Source: Clostridiales bacterium
GTDB taxonomy: Bacteria; Bacillota_A; Clostridia; Saccharofermentanales; Saccharofermentanaceae
Reading direction: 5' to 3'
DNA length: 6,281 nt
Assembly (NCBI GenBank): GCA_017649745.1
Contig: JAGCGE010000146.1
Span: forward strand, 1 to 6,281
Shown here: piece after piece, positions 4,498 through 6,281 of the stretch
Layout of the letters: the number at the start of each line of letters is the position of its first letter
Position numbering within the stretch: position 1 is the first letter of the stretch
Position numbers and translations under genes: made by a program
Notes under the pieces: model-generated
What the model was told of the DNA's origin: nothing
Seen by the model: the letters and a program-made list of their open reading frames with translations, nothing else
Database searches by the model: none

Positions 4498-5535
4498 ATG
4501 GATATGGACATGCGTTTTATACGTAAGCTTCCGATACCGAGAGATCTGAAGAATGATTTTCCGGTAGATGATAATATCAAGGCCATCAAGGAAGACCGAG
4601 ACAGACAGATAAGGGAGATCTTCGAAGGTAAGGATCAGAGATTTATCCTTGTTATCGGACCATGTTCAGCAGATCGTGAGGATGCTGTCCTTGAATATAT
4701 GGAAAAGCTCGCAGTTGTAAACGAGCAGGTTAAGGATAAGGTGTTTATCATTCCTCGTGTCTATACGAACAAGCCGAGGACTAAGGGACTTGGTTATAAG
4801 GGAATGCTCCATCAGCCTGATCCTGAGCAAGGTGAAGATCTCCTCTCAGGTATCATCGCGATCAGACAGCTTCACACCAAGGTTATCAAGGATACGGGAT
4901 TCACATGTGCTGAAGAAATGCTCTATCCGTCAAATCACAGATATCTTTCGGATCTTTTGAGCTATGTTGCAGTCGGTGCAAGATCAGTTGAGAACCAGGA
5001 GCACAGATTAGTAGCAAGCGGAGTAGGAATTCCGGTCGGAATGAAAAATCCAACAGCTGGTGACCTATCGGTCATGATGAACTCCGTTACAGCCGCTCAA
5101 AGCCCGCAGAAGTTCATTTACAGGGGTTGGGAAGTCCAGACAGACGGTAATCCTCTGACTCACTGTATCTTGAGAGGATATGTCGATAAATTTGGCAGAA
5201 GTCATCCGAATTATCACTATGAAGATCTTGAGACAGTGCTTGAACTTTATAACAAGGACCAGTCACTTAAGAACCCTTCTGTGCTTATCGACACCAACCA
5301 CAACAATTCAGGTAAGAGATACGAGGAGCAGATAAGGATCTCGAAGGATATCCTCCACAGCAGACGTTCTAACGATGACATCAGAAAACTTGTTAAAGGA
5401 CTCATGGTCGAGAGTTATCTTGTTGACGGAGCACAGAAGATCGGTGAGGGTGTCTACGGTAAATCCATAACAGATCCGTGCCTTGGATGGGAAAAATCTG
5501 AGCGACTTATACTCGAAATAGCTGATTCTCTTTGA
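4498..5535 (+). CDS. Class I 3-deoxy-7-phosphoheptulonate (DAHP) synthase
   Basis: A 345-residue cytosolic enzyme, close in length to E. coli AroF/AroG/AroH. It condenses phosphoenolpyruvate with erythrose 4-phosphate to DAHP, the first step of the shikimate pathway to Phe, Tyr and Trp. The metal and substrate residues are all present: C56 in IGPCSA, RVYTNKPRTKG (87-97), K183 in VGMKNPTAGD, H268 in DTNHNNSGK, E305 in MVESYLVDG and D326 in SITDPCLGWE, corresponding to C61, K186, H268, E302 and D326 of AroG. The N-terminal extension before the barrel is of AroFGH type and usually carries feedback inhibition. Which amino acid inhibits cannot be read from this sequence. The start at 4498 follows AGAGGTG by 7 nt; ATGs at 4504 and 4510 are less well spaced. 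It appears to be its own transcription unit without other aro genes, divergent from cdd. Confidence 0.95.
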   Translation: MDMDMRFIRKLPIPRDLKNDFPVDDNIKAIKEDRDRQIREIFEGKDQRFILVIGPCSADREDAVLEYMEKLAVVNEQVKDKVFIIPRVYTNKPRTKGLGYKGMLHQPDPEQGEDLLSGIIAIRQLHTKVIKDTGFTCAEEMLYPSNHRYLSDLLSYVAVGARSVENQEHRLVASGVGIPVGMKNPTAGDLSVMMNSVTAAQSPQKFIYRGWEVQTDGNPLTHCILRGYVDKFGRSHPNYHYEDLETVLELYNKDQSLKNPSVLIDTNHNNSGKRYEEQIRISKDILHSRRSNDDIRKLVKGLMVESYLVDGAQKIGEGVYGKSITDPCLGWEKSERLILEIADSL

Positions 5536-5543
5536 GTTTTTCT
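5511..5543 (+). terminator. Possible weak terminator overlapping the DAHP synthase stop codon
   Basis: ACTC-g-AAA (5511-5518) can pair with TTTGAGT (5531-5537) as a 7-bp stem with one bulged G and a 12-nt loop, followed by a T-rich tract (5537-5541 and on to TTATATTTTT). The stop codon at 5533-5535 lies within the stem. The stem is weak, so partial read-through into the next gene is plausible. Confidence 0.3.
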
Positions 5544-5566
5544 TATATTTTTACCCATATCGAAAT

Positions 5567-5594
5567 CTGACGGTAACATATTTAATGCTATAAT
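5567..5594 (+). promoter_or_regulatory. Promoter with extended -10 for the DUF1385 gene
   Basis: TATAAT at 5589-5594 is preceded by TG and one base (TGCTATAAT), an extended -10 element. CTGACG at 5567-5572 serves as -35 with 16-bp spacing (4 of 6 matches). The -10 ends 31 bp before the start codon. This is the best-formed promoter in the window and implies that the DUF1385 gene is transcribed independently of the DAHP synthase gene. Confidence 0.65.
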
Positions 5595-5625
5595 ATGGTG
5601 TAAATTTATAGACTTGGAGAATTAT

Positions 5626-6281
5626 ATGTCTGAGAATAAAGATAATTTGGAATCAGAGATCATATCTGAGACAGAGACAATAGCAGTTCCGGAAGTTATT
5701 TCGGAAAGTGAAGTTGCTGCCAATGCAGATAAAGTGATCACTGATGTTCCTGCTACTATAGAAGTTTCAGAAGAGACGACGGAGATTTCCGAGAACGTAG
5801 TTACAGTCGAGACTAAGGCTGATGAGAAGATCGCCAAGGCAGACGCTAAGAGAACTACGATCGGCGGTCAGGCTCTTATCGAAGGAATCATGATGTGCGG
5901 ACCTAAGCGTACGGCTATCGCTGTTCGTAAGGGTGACGGATCCATCCATATCGAAGAAGTCAAGCAAAGCGACAGAGTATCTTACTTTGAGAAGGTGCCT
6001 TTCATCAGAGGCTGTATCAAGTTCTACAAGATGCTCGTAACTGGAACTGATGCGACGATGAAGTCAGCTGAGATATCCGAACAGGGTAAGGAAGACACTG
6101 ATCCAACGCCTAAGAAAGAGTCCAAGCTCGATAGCTTCCTCGGCAAACACCATAATGTTATGCTGACTCTTTCTTCGATCCTCGGTATCGCATTAAGCGT
6201 TGGTCTTTTCATCCTGCTTCCTAGACTTGTAGTAGACCTTGTAAGTAAGCTCATCGATGATAACATCATTGATTCGTTTGG
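5626..6281 (+). CDS. DUF1385 (YqhQ-like) membrane protein, 5' part only, with acidic N-terminal extension
   Basis: The frame opens at an ATG 6 nt after GGAG (5616-5619) and stays open to the right edge, giving 218 residues of an incomplete protein. Residues 79-93 contain GGQALIEGIMMCGP, the signature of DUF1385 proteins (usually GGQAxxEGVMMRGP). IAVRKGDGSI and then PFIRGCIKFYKML follow, matching the family's PxxRGxxxLxExL region. A charged stretch (about 145-175) precedes the first membrane segment at about 178-202, LTLSSILGIALSVGLFILL. The family consists of conserved Firmicutes membrane proteins of unknown biochemical role, often found near prmC and prfA; those genes would lie to the right, outside the window. 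The first 75 or so residues, acidic and Ser/Thr/Val-rich, are an addition, since in typical members the GGQA motif begins near the N-terminus. The C-terminal half is unseen. Confidence 0.9.
   Translation, partial: MSENKDNLESEIISETETIAVPEVISESEVAANADKVITDVPATIEVSEETTEISENVVTVETKADEKIAKADAKRTTIGGQALIEGIMMCGPKRTAIAVRKGDGSIHIEEVKQSDRVSYFEKVPFIRGCIKFYKMLVTGTDATMKSAEISEQGKEDTDPTPKKESKLDSFLGKHHNVMLTLSSILGIALSVGLFILLPRLVVDLVSKLIDDNIIDSF

Noticed and set aside
4757..4960. Forward open frame in another frame inside the DAHP synthase gene
   Set aside because: Fully covered by the DAHP synthase frame, whose catalytic residues are intact; no signals of its own.
5622..6269. Three reverse-strand open frames opposite the DUF1385 gene
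   Set aside because: The forward frame carries the DUF1385 signature and good expression signals; the reverse frames are Ser/Leu-rich shadows.

Overview
The window looks like chromosomal DNA of a low-to-moderate GC Gram-positive Clostridia-type bacterium (Lachnospiraceae/Oscillospiraceae-like). This is inferred from AGGAGG-type ribosome binding sites, TATAAT -10 boxes, lipoproteins with Thr/Glu-rich linkers after the lipobox, a clostridial-type class I DAHP synthase and a DUF1385 (YqhQ-like) protein. No species can be named from sequence alone.

Layout, left to right. (1) Bases 2-94 are the last 30 codons of a gene entering from the left, resembling the C-terminus of an IS110/IS1111-family transposase. 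(2) Two forward lipoprotein genes follow (148-1215 and 1327-2100). Both have a signal peptide, lipobox Cys, Thr/Glu tetrapeptide-repeat linker and an unrecognised acidic exported domain. A UUCG-loop terminator lies between them. (3) Bases 2101-2303, between convergent genes, hold a striking structure. Six copies of the 9-mer TTACGTGCA alternate in orientation and sit almost mirror-symmetrically around a perfect 26-bp palindrome. (4) A reverse-strand P-loop GTPase with a C-terminal DUF697-like hydrophobic domain (2304-3479) is divergent from a small VanZ-like membrane protein (3638-4081). (5) The VanZ-like gene overlaps tail-to-tail by 55 bp with a reverse-strand cytidine deaminase gene (4027-4413). 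(6) Divergent from that, with overlapping promoter elements, is a class I DAHP synthase (4498-5535), the entry step of aromatic amino acid synthesis. (7) A DUF1385 membrane protein with an unusual acidic N-terminal extension starts at 5626 and runs off the right edge.

The genes do not form one pathway. Most look like single-gene transcription units, with strand changes at 2101/2304, 3480/3638, 4027/4081 and 4413/4498. Recognisable jobs are pyrimidine salvage (cytidine deaminase), shikimate pathway entry (DAHP synthase) and envelope or membrane functions (two lipoproteins, VanZ-like, GTPase-DUF697, DUF1385). The most unusual element is the symmetric repeat structure at 2103-2294, which resembles a BIME/REP-like or MITE-like intergenic element combined with a bidirectional terminator. 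No phage, CRISPR or defence system is visible.
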